The position numbers and the translations under genes were made by a program. A stretch of DNA of 64,000 bases. Source: Desulfosporosinus youngiae DSM 17734 (lineage in GTDB: Bacteria > Bacillota > Desulfitobacteriia > Desulfitobacteriales > Desulfitobacteriaceae). The notes below the pieces were generated by a model. That model did no database searches, was not told the origin of the DNA, and worked only from the letters and a program-made list of their open reading frames with translations. The stretch covers positions 372,001 to 436,000 of the forward strand of contig NZ_CM001441.1 in the NCBI RefSeq assembly GCF_000244895.1. Reading direction: 5' to 3'. Below are positions 37,682 through 46,182 of the stretch, piece by piece. Within the stretch, counting starts at the first letter, position 1. Every line of letters starts with the position of its first letter.

Positions 37682-38092
37682 TTAAATGTCAGTGAATTTA
37701 ATAGTTGGTACTTCATGCTTTAATGTCAATTCGATATGGTTTATATCCTCTATCTGACGTTTATAGACGGAAACATCTTCTAAATCAACCCAGTGTTTGG
37801 TAAATGCTACCTGTTCTTCCCCTAAAAGTATGCGAATAATCTCTGGTGCAGCCAGGTTGGCAGGGGCTGCAGAAAAAAGGTCTTTTTTTTCGATTACGAG
37901 TTCTTCGCGCTTAACCGGCACAGTGAAATTCTTTTCCTGAGTGTAAGTTTCTCTATAAATTTTCACCTCTCCCGTTTGTAGCCACTTTTTGATTATCTTG
38001 AGCTGTTCTGCTTTAATCTGAAGGGCTGCATCTTCATTCGAGCAACTGCCTTGAAATGGTGAGTCCGTTTCCAATGATGACTTGTCTTCCAC
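37682..38092 (-). CDS. DUF2382 (YsnF/AvaK) domain protein
   Basis: A 136-residue acidic soluble protein with a DUF2382-like repeat: QTGEVKIYRETYTQEKNFTVPVKREELVIEKK, followed by a half-repeat with GEEQVAFTKHWVDLEDVSVYK. The family is associated with stress responses in other bacteria, but no biochemical activity is known. It is similar to the neighbouring gene product on the same strand, which suggests tandem duplication followed by divergence. The start at MEDKSSLETDS is followed by a poorly conserved N terminus. Confidence 0.75.
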   Translation of the reverse strand: MEDKSSLETDSPFQGSCSNEDAALQIKAEQLKIIKKWLQTGEVKIYRETYTQEKNFTVPVKREELVIEKKDLFSAAPANLAAPEIIRILLGEEQVAFTKHWVDLEDVSVYKRQIEDINHIELTLKHEVPTIKFTDI

Positions 38093-38112
38093 TTTTGTCC
38101 CCCCATTTAGAG

Positions 38113-38152
38113 AACCACCTCACCAATCATGGGTACGATGGGTGAGGTGGTT
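38113..38152 (-). terminator. Hairpin between the two DUF2382 genes
   Basis: AACCACCTCACC and GGTGAGGTGGTT form a perfect 12-base-pair stem with a 16-base loop, just after the end of the gene at 38160 (minus strand). T-rich sequence is stronger on the plus-strand side, so termination efficiency on the minus strand is uncertain. Confidence 0.5.
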
Positions 38153-38159
38153 TTAGTTG

Positions 38160-38651
38160 TTATTGTAATTGCTGATCTGTTACATTCTCGATTACATCGG
38201 GATTACCATATTTATTAACCCTGGCCTCTTCATGTCTAAGAGTTTCATCGATATGCTTAGTATCTTCTACAATATTCTTGTGAGCTAAAACCTCTCCTGT
38301 TACAACGGTATATTTATCCACAGTAACCGTTTCCTGACTAACGGGAATCCGTATGGTTTCTTCGTTAGTAATAGGTGAATCCGTCGCTTCGTTATTTAAA
38401 ACTCTTCTTTCAATAACGATTTCTTCACGCATTACAGGAATATCAACCGTTCTTTGTTCCTCAATGATTTCCTTACTAAGTTCTACTTCACCTGTTTGTA
38501 CTCTGTCTTTTTCGATATTGAGTTCCTCTTTGCGGAGAAGCAGTTTTGCATCATCAACAGCAGTATTCGTTTGATCTTTAATCTCTTCCCGAGTCTCTCC
38601 TTGTATTTCGTCAGCATTTCCATTTCCAAAAATATCATTTAAGATTCCCAT
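38160..38651 (-). CDS. DUF2382 (YsnF/AvaK) domain protein
   Basis: A 163-residue acidic protein. Two related beta-rich half-repeats are visible: QTGEVELSKEIIEEQRTVDIPVMREEIVIER and VVTGEVLAHKNIVEDTKHIDETLRHEE. I start it at MGILNDIFGNGNA (38651), with AAGGAGG 13 bases upstream; an in-frame start further upstream lies before that site. It resembles the product of the next gene downstream. The family is linked to stress, but its mechanism is unknown. Confidence 0.78.
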   Translation of the reverse strand: MGILNDIFGNGNADEIQGETREEIKDQTNTAVDDAKLLLRKEELNIEKDRVQTGEVELSKEIIEEQRTVDIPVMREEIVIERRVLNNEATDSPITNEETIRIPVSQETVTVDKYTVVTGEVLAHKNIVEDTKHIDETLRHEEARVNKYGNPDVIENVTDQQLQ

Positions 38652-38799
38652 AATTATATTAATACCTCCTTGTTTTATCCCTTTGAAGTTCACTATTTAT
38701 ATTGCCCGCCAAAAGAACAATCTATGAAATGAAATTCTTGCTGATTTTTGGTACAATAACGGGAAGAATAAACTAAATACCTTGAAAGGGATGATTAAT

Positions 38800-38979
38800 A
38801 TGAGTCTTAAAGAAGATGTGTTAAATGCAATGAGAGATGCAGGAAAACCGGTAAGCGCGGGAGAAATTGAGAAATTAACGGGACTTGACCGAAAAGAAAT
38901 TGATAAAGCATTTAAAGAATTAAAAAAGGACAATTCAATTACTTCTCCTGTAAGATGCAAATGGGAACCAACGAACTGA
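38800..38979 (+). CDS. Small winged-helix protein
   Basis: A 59-residue protein, MSLKEDVLNAMRDAGKPVSAGEIEKLTGLDRKEIDKAFKEL..., that looks like the core of a winged-helix DNA-binding domain: three helices, with a recognition helix about residues 30-43, and a short wing ending CKWEP. The start is at 38800 with GAAAGGG 9 bases upstream. Such minimal domains are common in Desulfosporosinus-type genomes and archaea, with no defined target. It stands alone between divergent DUF2382 genes and a convergent DUF456 gene. Confidence 0.75.
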   Translation: MSLKEDVLNAMRDAGKPVSAGEIEKLTGLDRKEIDKAFKELKKDNSITSPVRCKWEPTN

Positions 38980-38994
38980 ACAAAAAGCAAGAAA

Positions 38995-39035
38995 ACTCCT
39001 GTTGCGGATTAAGGTTTGTAATCAGCAACAGGAGT
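38995..39035. terminator. Bidirectional terminator
   Basis: ACTCCTGTTGC and GCAACAGGAGT form an 11-base-pair stem. It has A-rich sequence before and TAAATAGTTTT after, and it lies between convergent genes, so it can end transcripts from both sides. Confidence 0.7.
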
Positions 39036-39088
39036 AAATAGTTTTAGTGATATTTAAAAGCATCCCATAAATCAAGAATCTTACTGTG

Positions 39089-39565
39089 TTAAATGCGCAT
39101 AAAGAAATAGACAATCATTAAGATTTCAGCACATAGTTTTAAGACCGTTCCACCGAGGATACCAATAAGAGTGCCAAATCCAACCCGGATTGCTTGATTG
39201 AGTTCTATTCCTCGCACTAATTCAGCTATAACAGCACCTAAGAAGGGACCAATGACGATACCTAAAGGACCGAAGGAAATTATACCAAAGATTGTGCCGA
39301 TGACTGCCCCCCAGGCTGCCTGTTTACTGCCATTGGAACGCCGTGTGCCGGCAGCAGAGGCCAGAAAATCTATGGAAAAAATTAAGATCAGCACGAGTGC
39401 TTGCAAGAGAAAGAAATTGACATCGAGTGATGCGAACTTAGTCATGAAGCCGTACAGAAGCATTCCGCCGTAAATTAGAACGGCACCAGGCAGAATAGGG
39501 AGTATAGTCCCCAGCAGACCGGCTATAAATAGAATGATCGATAAGATTAGAGCTGTTGTCTCCAA
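39089..39565 (-). CDS. DUF456 membrane protein
   Basis: A 158-residue membrane protein with about five hydrophobic stretches, two of them glycine-rich hairpins (LLGTILPILPGAVLIYGGML and GIISFGPLGIVIGPFLGAVI), the signature of the DUF456/COG2839 family. I set the start at TTG 39565 because AAAGGAGG lies 8 bases upstream; the longer frame adds a non-conserved N terminus. The family's function is unknown. It is a single gene convergent with the winged-helix gene. Confidence 0.8.
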   Translation of the reverse strand: METTALILSIILFIAGLLGTILPILPGAVLIYGGMLLYGFMTKFASLDVNFFLLQALVLILIFSIDFLASAAGTRRSNGSKQAAWGAVIGTIFGIISFGPLGIVIGPFLGAVIAELVRGIELNQAIRVGFGTLIGILGGTVLKLCAEILMIVYFFMRI

Positions 39566-39867
39566 TTTCGTTGCCTCCTTTAGCAAGGAAAGTAAATGAG
39601 ACGGACCCAAGCTGAAGTTGTATCTTGCTAAGAATAGCATATCATAAGACATGAAGTCCCGGCAATCTTAAAAGGACTAAATTTAGACCAGAAGTTTTGC
39701 GACAAACAACTTTGGTGTTATAATAAAGTTGTTTGATCGATATTCTTGGGCGTTGACAACATAAGAAGATAGAGCATAAGAAGACAGATAGGTTAGAAAT
39801 AAAACAGATCGCTTGGGAATAAAATAACAAATCGGCAAGGATTATCATGTAATGAAAGGTGTTAATA

Positions 39868-40731
39868 ATGAATATCAAATTACCGGCCTATTTTTCCAAG
39901 AAAGGTCATGACTTATGGTTAACTGAAGACGAACGTGAGGATTTGAAAATAAGTTACCGAATTAAAGAAATTCTTTATGAAGAACAATCTGAGTTTCAAC
40001 ATGTTATGATCCTGGATTCCTATAGCTTTGGACGTATGCTCGTTTTAGATGGTATTGTCCAGACCACTTCTTTAGATGGGTACATCTATAACGAGATGAT
40101 TTCTCATATACCCCTATCCATCCATCCTGATCCAAGACGAGTGCTAATTATAGGTGGCGGAGATTGTGGGGTGGCCAGAGAAGTATGTAAGTATCGTTCT
40201 GTTGAACGGATTGATATGGCTGAAATTGATAAACTGGTGGTTGAAGCCTGCCTGAAACATTTGCCGGAAGTATCAGGGCGTTTGTCTGATCCACGAGTTC
40301 AGTTCATTTTTGATGATGGGGTAAAATTTGTCTTGAACAAAGTAAATGAATACGATGTAATTATCGTTGATTCATCCGACCCTATCGGACCGGCAAAGAG
40401 TCTTTTTGAAAAAAGTTTCTATCAAAGCTTACACAAGGCTTTAAAAAAGGACGGCTTAATGGTTTGTCAAAGCCAGTCTCCGATTTTCCATGCTGAAGTC
40501 ATGAAGCAAACGTTCCAACGGATCAGGAGTCTTTTTGCTGACGTAAAATTATATACGGCCGTTGTCCCTACTTATCCCGGCGGATTATGGAGTTTTACCC
40601 TGGGATTAAAGCGTTCTGCCGCTCCAAATCCGGAAAAGCTAAATGAAAATGATACACATTATGTCAATAAACAGATCATTGAGAGATGCTTTTCACTACC
40701 TCAATTTATGCGTGATCAATTGAACCACTAG
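39868..40731 (+). CDS. speE: Spermidine synthase
   Basis: A 287-residue aminopropyltransferase. Start at MNIKLPAYFSKK with GAAAGGTG 8 bases upstream. It has the N-terminal beta domain (SYSFGRMLVLDGIVQTT), the decarboxylated SAM-binding RVLIIGGGDCGVAREV, the catalytic Asp region VIIVDSSDPIGPAKSLF and YPGGLWSFTLG. It transfers an aminopropyl group to putrescine. No speD or putrescine gene lies nearby, so it appears to be a single-gene unit. No terminator is obvious after it. Confidence 0.93.
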   Translation: MNIKLPAYFSKKGHDLWLTEDEREDLKISYRIKEILYEEQSEFQHVMILDSYSFGRMLVLDGIVQTTSLDGYIYNEMISHIPLSIHPDPRRVLIIGGGDCGVAREVCKYRSVERIDMAEIDKLVVEACLKHLPEVSGRLSDPRVQFIFDDGVKFVLNKVNEYDVIIVDSSDPIGPAKSLFEKSFYQSLHKALKKDGLMVCQSQSPIFHAEVMKQTFQRIRSLFADVKLYTAVVPTYPGGLWSFTLGLKRSAAPNPEKLNENDTHYVNKQIIERCFSLPQFMRDQLNH

Positions 40732-40789
40732 TTTGCTGCGACGGTTAAATTAAGGGATAGCAGCTGATATGGGTATCAAAATGAAGTTT

Positions 40790-40800
40790 GGCGTGTTATA
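40790..40800 (+). promoter_or_regulatory. Extended -10 promoter of the hflX leader
   Basis: TG-T-TATACT (from about 40794) forms an extended -10 element with no convincing -35 sequence. Transcription would begin about 30 bases before the leader peptide. Confidence 0.45.
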
Positions 40801-40837
40801 CTTAAAGTAATGTTATTGAATGGAGGGTTGTCTTAAA

Positions 40838-40885
40838 ATGGGTATTTGGTATATTAGATTTCGATTTGCTACTTTATGCAACTAA
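40838..40885 (+). CDS. Leader peptide of hflX
   Basis: A 15-codon open frame, MGIWYIRFRFATLCN, preceded by a strong GGAGGG 11 bases upstream. It is the only translated element before two hairpins and the hflX gene. Its position and the terminator that follows match the ribosome-stalling leaders found before hflX and ABC-F resistance genes in other Firmicutes. A drug-stalled ribosome on the leader would favour an antiterminated RNA. The peptide sequence itself is not one I can match with certainty. Confidence 0.65.
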   Translation: MGIWYIRFRFATLCN

Positions 40886-40981
40886 TTGAATAGTGCTTAA
40901 AGGCTCTGCCTATGTGTAGGGTAATCGGGATTGGTATGCCTATTTTTAAGACGCCTTATTAACGATATATGGAAGTTCGTT

Positions 40982-41013
40982 AAAGAGGGAGGGATAAATA
41001 TACCCTCTTTTTG
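40982..41013 (+). terminator. Attenuator terminator in the hflX leader
   Basis: AAAGAGGG pairs with CCCTCTTT around a 13-base loop, followed by TTTTTG. It lies about 100 bases after the leader peptide stop and 210 bases before hflX, so transcripts must read through it to express the gene. Confidence 0.75.
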
Positions 41014-41173
41014 TGTATCTTGCTAATGAATATAATCTTCTTAAAGAGTCTGGTTCTTGAAACGTTCCGCAACATCTTTCTGAGAAGATCTATATAATTG
41101 GTAAAAATGCTTGTTTTTCTATATTACTAAGGGGTTCTTTCGTCTTTTATTCGGCATCTCCCGTTTACTCAAT

Positions 41174-41200
41174 GCACAGGTAATCAGCCTGTGTATTTTT
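41174..41200 (+). terminator. Second hairpin directly before hflX
   Basis: CACAGG and CCTGTG form a 6-base-pair stem around TAATCAG, followed by TATTTTTG. A nearly identical element, GCACAGGTAA(A)CCAGCCTGTG with a T6 run, lies at 47011-47037. Confidence 0.55.
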
Positions 41201-41224
41201 GTTATCACAAATGGGGGTATAGAT

Positions 41225-42484
41225 ATGCGACAAAAGCAAAAAGCGATTCTCGTGGGAGTTAACCTTAACAACCAGCAGGACTTTACAAACTCAATGAAGG
41301 AATTATCTAACCTGGCTGAGGCTTGTGAGATAGAGGTAGTTGGCGAAAAGAGCCAAAACTTGAATAGTGTGATAAAAGCTTATTATATAGGTAAAGGAAA
41401 ACTACAAGAAGTATTGGCGCTAATCCAAGAGAAGAAGGCTGATATGGTGATTTTCAATGATGAACTGTCTCCTTCACAAATCCGCAACCTGGAGGCCACG
41501 CTAAAATGTAAGGTAATAGACCGTACGGTACTGATTTTGGACATTTTTGCTCAGAGGGCTAGAACCAGAGAAGCTCAACTACAGGTAGAGGTAGCCAAAC
41601 TTCAATATATGCTTCCGCGGCTGATTGGCTCCGGAGAATCGTTGGGCCGTCAGGGGGGAGGAGCCGGCCTTAAAAACAGAGGCTCAGGAGAGACTAAACT
41701 AGAGCTTGATCGCAGAAAGATTGAAGAAAGAATCAGCAGCTTGAACAAAGAATTAGAGATACTTGTAGCTCAACGTCAAAACCAACGGAAACGACGTAAG
41801 AAGAAAGAAATACCTGTGATTGCCTTAGTAGGATATACGAATACAGGCAAGTCAACGATTATGAATGTCATGCTGGATCTGTTTAATCCAACAAGCGAAA
41901 AGCAGGTGTTTGAAAAAAATATGTTGTTTGCCACCTTAGAAACCTCGGTGAGGAGTATTGAATTACCGGATAATAAGACCTTTTTGTTAACTGATACCGT
42001 AGGGTTTATTAGTAAATTGCCTCACCATCTGGTAAAGGCCTTTCGCTCAACGTTAGAAGAAGTTGCGGAAGCTGATCTTCTGATTCATGTCGTTGATTAC
42101 TCAAATCCTTTTTATAAGGAACAGATTGAGGTTACGAAGGAGACCTTAAAGGAGCTTGGAGCAGATAATATCCCTGTGATTTATGCTTATAACAAAACTG
42201 ATTTAGCAGAGGTTGAAATTCCAAAGGGTGCTGAAGATAATGTATACCTTTCAGCTAAGAGAAAAACGGGGATTGATGATTTAGTCGGGGCAATCAGGGA
42301 AAAGGCTTTCGCACATTATGTTTGCTGCGAAATGCTGATTCCCTATGACAAAGGAAAGGTTGTATCCTATTTTAATGATAATGCCACGATTAAATCAACC
42401 GTGTATGAAAGCAATGGGGTATTGATTTCTATGGAGTGCAAGGAAGCCGATTATGAACGATATCATCAATATTGCCTAGTATGA
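41225..42484 (+). CDS. hflX: Ribosome-associated GTPase HflX
   Basis: A 419-residue GTPase starting MRQKQKAILVGVNL after GGGGGT; the longer frame would begin upstream of the second leader hairpin. The N-terminal ND1/ND2 domains have DELSPSQIRNLE and the glycine-rich linker GSGESLGRQGGGAGLKNRGSGE. The G domain has G1 GYTNTGKST, G3 DTVGF and G4 NKTD. HflX splits stalled 70S ribosomes after heat or antibiotic stress. The translated leader with an attenuator suggests that it is induced by ribosome-targeting drugs. Confidence 0.94.
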   Translation: MRQKQKAILVGVNLNNQQDFTNSMKELSNLAEACEIEVVGEKSQNLNSVIKAYYIGKGKLQEVLALIQEKKADMVIFNDELSPSQIRNLEATLKCKVIDRTVLILDIFAQRARTREAQLQVEVAKLQYMLPRLIGSGESLGRQGGGAGLKNRGSGETKLELDRRKIEERISSLNKELEILVAQRQNQRKRRKKKEIPVIALVGYTNTGKSTIMNVMLDLFNPTSEKQVFEKNMLFATLETSVRSIELPDNKTFLLTDTVGFISKLPHHLVKAFRSTLEEVAEADLLIHVVDYSNPFYKEQIEVTKETLKELGADNIPVIYAYNKTDLAEVEIPKGAEDNVYLSAKRKTGIDDLVGAIREKAFAHYVCCEMLIPYDKGKVVSYFNDNATIKSTVYESNGVLISMECKEADYERYHQYCLV

Positions 42485-42566
42485 ATATAAGCAAATGGCA
42501 AAAGAAGCATTGGAGGCTTAACTTAAGGTTATCAAGAAATTATAGTTTAGTTGGCTGCATTTAACG

Positions 42567-42607
42567 AAACCGGTTGAGGTGAATTGATATCACCTTGACC
42601 GGTTTTT
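42567..42607 (+). terminator. Intrinsic terminator after hflX
   Basis: AACCGGTTGAGGTG and CACCTTGACCGGTT form a long stem, with a T5 run immediately after. Confidence 0.85.
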
Positions 42608-42610
42608 GTG

Positions 42611-42653
42611 TTGACATATACAGTCCGACTGACTATATTGACTGTAGTCGGAA
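42611..42653 (+). promoter_or_regulatory. Promoter with overlapping palindromic operator upstream of apbE
   Basis: A consensus promoter TTGACA (42611-42616), 17 bases, TATATT (42634-42639). The imperfect palindrome AGTCCGACT...AGTCGGAACT spans the -10 and spacer region, the layout of a TetR-type repressor site. No TetR gene is present in the window. The leader to apbE is about 200 bases and contains a small hairpin (GAGCTTACGC / GCGTGAGCTT) before the ribosome binding site. Confidence 0.6.
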
Positions 42654-42849
42654 CTAAAAATTGGAGTTGTGAACCTGTCCCTGTGTTTCGCCAGTTGGAG
42701 TGTATCGTCTTACATATTTCGACAATAATCGTTTTATTATATCTAATTGTGTGCTATATTTTAAAGATGACAGGGTGAAGCAATCGAAGAGCTTACGCTA
42801 ACTGCGTGAGCTTCAGTATATAAATGCTAATTATTGAGAAGGGAATGAA

Positions 42850-43911
42850 ATGTTGTTGAAGTTTAAAAACCGGAATAGAAAAGGTTGGGCTGCTATAGTG
42901 CTGGTGATCCTGGCGGCAGGAATATTAACAGCTTGCAACTCGGACAAGAATGAATCGTTTGAAGCTGACGGCTTTGCTATGGGGACGGTCATTTCCCAAA
43001 AGGTTTATGGAGTAAAAGGACAAGCTGTAATGGATGAGGTTATGGAAAAGATAAACTATCTGGACGGACTCTTAACCTTTAATGCCCCGGAAGGGGACAT
43101 ATTCAATCTGAACCAAAATGCAGGAATAAAGAATGTGGAATTGAATCCTGAAACTGTCAAGATAATAAAAAAGGCTCAACAAGTATCTGAACTGAGCAAC
43201 GGGGCTTTTGATGTCACCATAGGGCCGGTGGTTAAAAGCTGGGGAATAGGAACCGAGCAAGAACATATTCCGGGCAATGAAGAATTGCAAAAATTACTCT
43301 CCTTAGTTAATTACCAGGATATTTATATAAATGAATCATCCGTCGGACTGAAAAGGGCCGGGCAAATGGTTGATCTTGGGGGTATTGCCAAAGGCTATGC
43401 AGGAGATGTTGCTAAGGAGATTTATAAAGAGAAAGGTATCCATTCCGCGTATATTAACCTGGGCGGGAATGTCGTAACCGTAGGAAATAAGCCCGATGGA
43501 AGTCCTTGGAAGGCAGGCATTCGTAATCCGCGGCCTGTAGGGCAACAGAGCGGACAAGTCGTGGGGATTGTTAAGGTAACTGATAAAGCGGTGGTAACTG
43601 CAGGGGATGAACAAAGATACTTTGAAAAAGATGGTCAACGCTATCATCATATTCTTGACCCAAAGACAGGGTATCCGGCCAAATCGGATTTGATGAGCGT
43701 TACTTTGGTCACAGATTCTTCGTTGGAGGCAGATGCTCTTGATACAGCGGTCTTTATCTTAGGGTTGGAGAAAGGTAAGGAACTTCTCCGTCAGTATGGG
43801 GGTGTTGAGGCTGTTTTTATTACGACGGATAAAAAGATCTATGTTACTGAAGGGTTGAAAGGGAACTTTGAGTTTCATGATGAAAGCAAGCAATTTGAGT
43901 ATATTGAGTAG
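42850..43911 (+). CDS. apbE: FAD:protein FMN transferase (ApbE), lipoprotein
   Basis: A 353-residue lipoprotein: a signal peptide with a lipobox ending LTAC (Cys29) and a catalytic domain with FAMGTVISQKVYG, the FAD-binding DLGGIAKGYAGDVAKEI, NLGGNVVTVG and the late metal-site Asp/Thr region EADALDTAVFILG. It attaches FMN covalently to Thr or Ser of target proteins outside the membrane. The lipoprotein encoded at 46183 has a target-like motif and is the likely substrate. It heads a run of membrane genes with 15-40 base gaps. Confidence 0.93.
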   Translation: MLLKFKNRNRKGWAAIVLVILAAGILTACNSDKNESFEADGFAMGTVISQKVYGVKGQAVMDEVMEKINYLDGLLTFNAPEGDIFNLNQNAGIKNVELNPETVKIIKKAQQVSELSNGAFDVTIGPVVKSWGIGTEQEHIPGNEELQKLLSLVNYQDIYINESSVGLKRAGQMVDLGGIAKGYAGDVAKEIYKEKGIHSAYINLGGNVVTVGNKPDGSPWKAGIRNPRPVGQQSGQVVGIVKVTDKAVVTAGDEQRYFEKDGQRYHHILDPKTGYPAKSDLMSVTLVTDSSLEADALDTAVFILGLEKGKELLRQYGGVEAVFITTDKKIYVTEGLKGNFEFHDESKQFEYIE

Positions 43912-43946
43912 AGCTATAACAGAAAAAAGGAGGCAGGATTCCTAAG

Positions 43947-44324
43947 ATGAAGGCAAAACGTGGATTCAAAAAGGGTGACATAGTTCTGGTGTTATTCATT
44001 GGAATTATAGCCTTAATCCCTCTGTTATCGACCTTTCTCGCTGACGGAGGCAAGCCAGGCGATGAGCTGATAGCAGTGATCAGCCGGGACGGAAAGCGTG
44101 TGAAGGAAATTGACCTCAATAAGGTAGAGGAGCCTCAATATATTAAGTTCGAAGACGGTCTTAAGGTTACTATTTTAGCGGAAAAGGGACAGATAAAGTT
44201 TTTAGAAGCTGATTGTCCCGATAAAATATGTATCAAAACCGGATTATTGACTAAGCGGGGCGATAAAGCGGTTTGCCTGCCTAGTAAAACAATCGTGACA
44301 ATTGAAGGCGAAGGTACTGAGTAA
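43947..44324 (+). CDS. NusG domain II (DUF1312) membrane-anchored protein
   Basis: A 125-residue protein with one N-terminal transmembrane helix (about 12-30) and an extracytoplasmic NusG-II domain carrying CPDKICIKTGLLTKRGDKAVCLPSKTIV, in which the three cysteines are conserved in the family. These proteins are found with apbE and Gx transporter genes, and also with Rnf-type and extracellular electron transfer loci. The function is unknown. The stop overlaps the start of the next gene (TAATG). Confidence 0.85.
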   Translation: MKAKRGFKKGDIVLVLFIGIIALIPLLSTFLADGGKPGDELIAVISRDGKRVKEIDLNKVEEPQYIKFEDGLKVTILAEKGQIKFLEADCPDKICIKTGLLTKRGDKAVCLPSKTIVTIEGEGTE

Positions 44325-44839
44325 TGAATAAAAATAGAAAGTATGCCTTGATCATAATTCTAGTCACCAATGCCATTATAATCTCATTTTTGGAATCCTT
44401 TATTCCTATACCGATTCCTATACCAGGTGTTAAGCTGGGATTAGGAAATATAATCACCATGATTGGGATTGCTTTTCTCGGTTTTAAAGATGTCCTTTTT
44501 ATTGTGATTGTGCGCAGTTTTGTTGTAGCGGTCCTGACGAGGGGAGTTATGATGCTGGCCTTTAGTTTAACAGGCGGCATTTTGAGCGCTGTGATCATGT
44601 GGCTGCTCTATAAAAAGTTCTCAAGCTTCTTTAGTATCAAGGGTATAAGCATTGCCGGAGCAATCGTTCATAGTACGGCACAAGTCGTGGTTGCAGCGAT
44701 GATCTTAGGGCAGACTGTCGTTTTGCTTTATTTGCCTATTCTCTTAGTCTCCTCCGTAGTAACGGGTTTAATCACGGGAAGCATTGCTGAACTATCGATC
44801 AATGAAGTCAGAAAAAAAGGGGTTTTCGAGGATGGATAA
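44324..44839 (+). CDS. Gx transporter family protein (Hpre_diP_synt_I)
   Basis: A 171-residue integral membrane protein with about five helices. PIPIPGVKLGLGNIITMIGIAFLGFKD is the characteristic N-terminal stretch of the family, once annotated as heptaprenyl diphosphate synthase component I. It resembles ECF-transporter S components in size and topology. It is translationally coupled to the NusG-II protein and followed by an EcfT-like gene. A role in moving flavin, quinone precursors or electrons across the membrane is suggested by the neighbourhood, not proven. Confidence 0.85.
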   Translation: MNKNRKYALIIILVTNAIIISFLESFIPIPIPIPGVKLGLGNIITMIGIAFLGFKDVLFIVIVRSFVVAVLTRGVMMLAFSLTGGILSAVIMWLLYKKFSSFFSIKGISIAGAIVHSTAQVVVAAMILGQTVVLLYLPILLVSSVVTGLITGSIAELSINEVRKKGVFEDG

Positions 44840-44863
44840 TTCGCGGAGAGAGTTATGTGAGCT

Positions 44864-45646
44864 ATGTTGAACAATTCAACGTTAAGCAGTTCAAAACCTC
44901 AAAAAGACGCTGAATCCTGGGACATGGATGGGCTTATTAAGTTTATCTTAGCTATGGTTCTTTCTATTATGCCGTTTATAGTTCATGAGCGGATGAGTTT
45001 TGGAATTCTGGCAGTCTATTTATTGATAGTGACCTTAGTCTCTAAAATTAAATTACGAATCTTAATTATCAGTGCTGCCTCATATGGAATTATTGTTTTG
45101 ATTCCTTACCTTTTTGGACTATTAATGAACAGCCTTTTATACACCTTCGCTGATATTCAATTCTCAGATCAAGGGTCGTACGAAATATTAATAAGACTGT
45201 TTAGATTGTTAGTCATCTGGTATGTCAGTATCCTGTATTTTCATACAACCCCGATGAAAACGGTGCTTGGGTTGGTGGATAAACTTTTTACCCCGTTGAA
45301 GTTAGTGGGTATTCCAGTTAAAGACTATTTAAACGTAGTTATGTGTATTGTTTTAGAACTCAAAGAGACGGGAGCTGAAGTGACCAAGGGTTTAGGAGAA
45401 CGTATGCGTTCAGTCACGGGGGAGGGCAAGAAAAGGTTTAAAATAAATATCAAGGGGATATCCCAAATTATCGTTTCTTTGATTGTTAATTCCTTTGATA
45501 AATTGGATAAGATAGAGCACTTGGTTGAAAAGGTCAATCCGGAGGATTTATATAATTACAGGTTTAAACTATCTAAAAACGATCTGATTGGAGTACTAAG
45601 CTTTATTGCGCTGACAGCGGTAGTTTTGATGATTGAAAAGGGGTAA
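44864..45646 (+). CDS. EcfT-type energy-coupling factor transmembrane protein
   Basis: A 260-residue membrane protein with hydrophobic helices at residues about 23-75, 80-100, 110-130 and at the C terminus, and a cytoplasmic region with a coupling-helix-like KGLGERMRSVTGEGKKR. It is like the EcfT/CbiQ T-component. No A-component ATPase gene is found next to it, so it may share ATPases encoded elsewhere. The preceding Gx-family protein may be its substrate-binding partner. The call is by topology and context; sequence motifs are weak. Confidence 0.65.
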   Translation: MLNNSTLSSSKPQKDAESWDMDGLIKFILAMVLSIMPFIVHERMSFGILAVYLLIVTLVSKIKLRILIISAASYGIIVLIPYLFGLLMNSLLYTFADIQFSDQGSYEILIRLFRLLVIWYVSILYFHTTPMKTVLGLVDKLFTPLKLVGIPVKDYLNVVMCIVLELKETGAEVTKGLGERMRSVTGEGKKRFKINIKGISQIIVSLIVNSFDKLDKIEHLVEKVNPEDLYNYRFKLSKNDLIGVLSFIALTAVVLMIEKG

Positions 45647-45672
45647 GTGTCCATTTGAATATTAAATACTTT

Positions 45673-45722
45673 AAAACTCCCGTTGCCTGGAATCATTAAG
45701 ATCCAAAGCCCGGGGGTTTTTT
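45673..45722 (+). terminator. Intrinsic terminator after the apbE operon
   Basis: AAAACTCCCG pairs with CGGGGGTTTT (one G-U pair) across a loop of about 28 bases and is followed by TTG. It lies about 25 bases after the last gene of the run. Confidence 0.6.
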
Positions 45723-45887
45723 GTATCCGTGATTTTGCTTTAAAATTCGTTCTGGCTAGGGGTAGTTATTATCACCCTGCTACTTTGTGGATTCTATGGT
45801 CCAAACTACCACAAATTTCGCACAAAATATTACAAATAATTATCTAAACTACACTATTCGACATAATTATTATTTATACACTGTTTA

Positions 45888-45917
45888 TTGACAAAATGAT
45901 ATAGTATTTGCTATTCT
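45888..45917 (+). promoter_or_regulatory. Promoter of the flavinylated lipoprotein gene
   Basis: TTGACA (45888-45893), an 18-base spacer and TATTCT (45912-45917). The leader would be about 260 bases and contains a small hairpin (CTGATT / AATCAG) near 46048-46072; I do not recognise a riboswitch in it. Confidence 0.5.
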
Positions 45918-46182
45918 CATAGGGAGCTGAAGATTGTTAAGAGAAGTACAAGAACTTGGCTAATTATTGACTTCTATAGCAAGCGAATTCATGCTCCTAA
46001 AAGTGGCTGGCTATCAAGTCGAAAGATGTTAAAAAACTAGGTACTTACTGATTTCAAGATATCAGAATCAGGAGTAAATAACCCACTAAATGAAAAGGAG
46101 GGTTAGGGTCAGAAATAAAACTTAAAGTTTCCTGAACTTGAACTTATAGTAAAAAAATATAATTAAAAAGGAGACTATTCAT

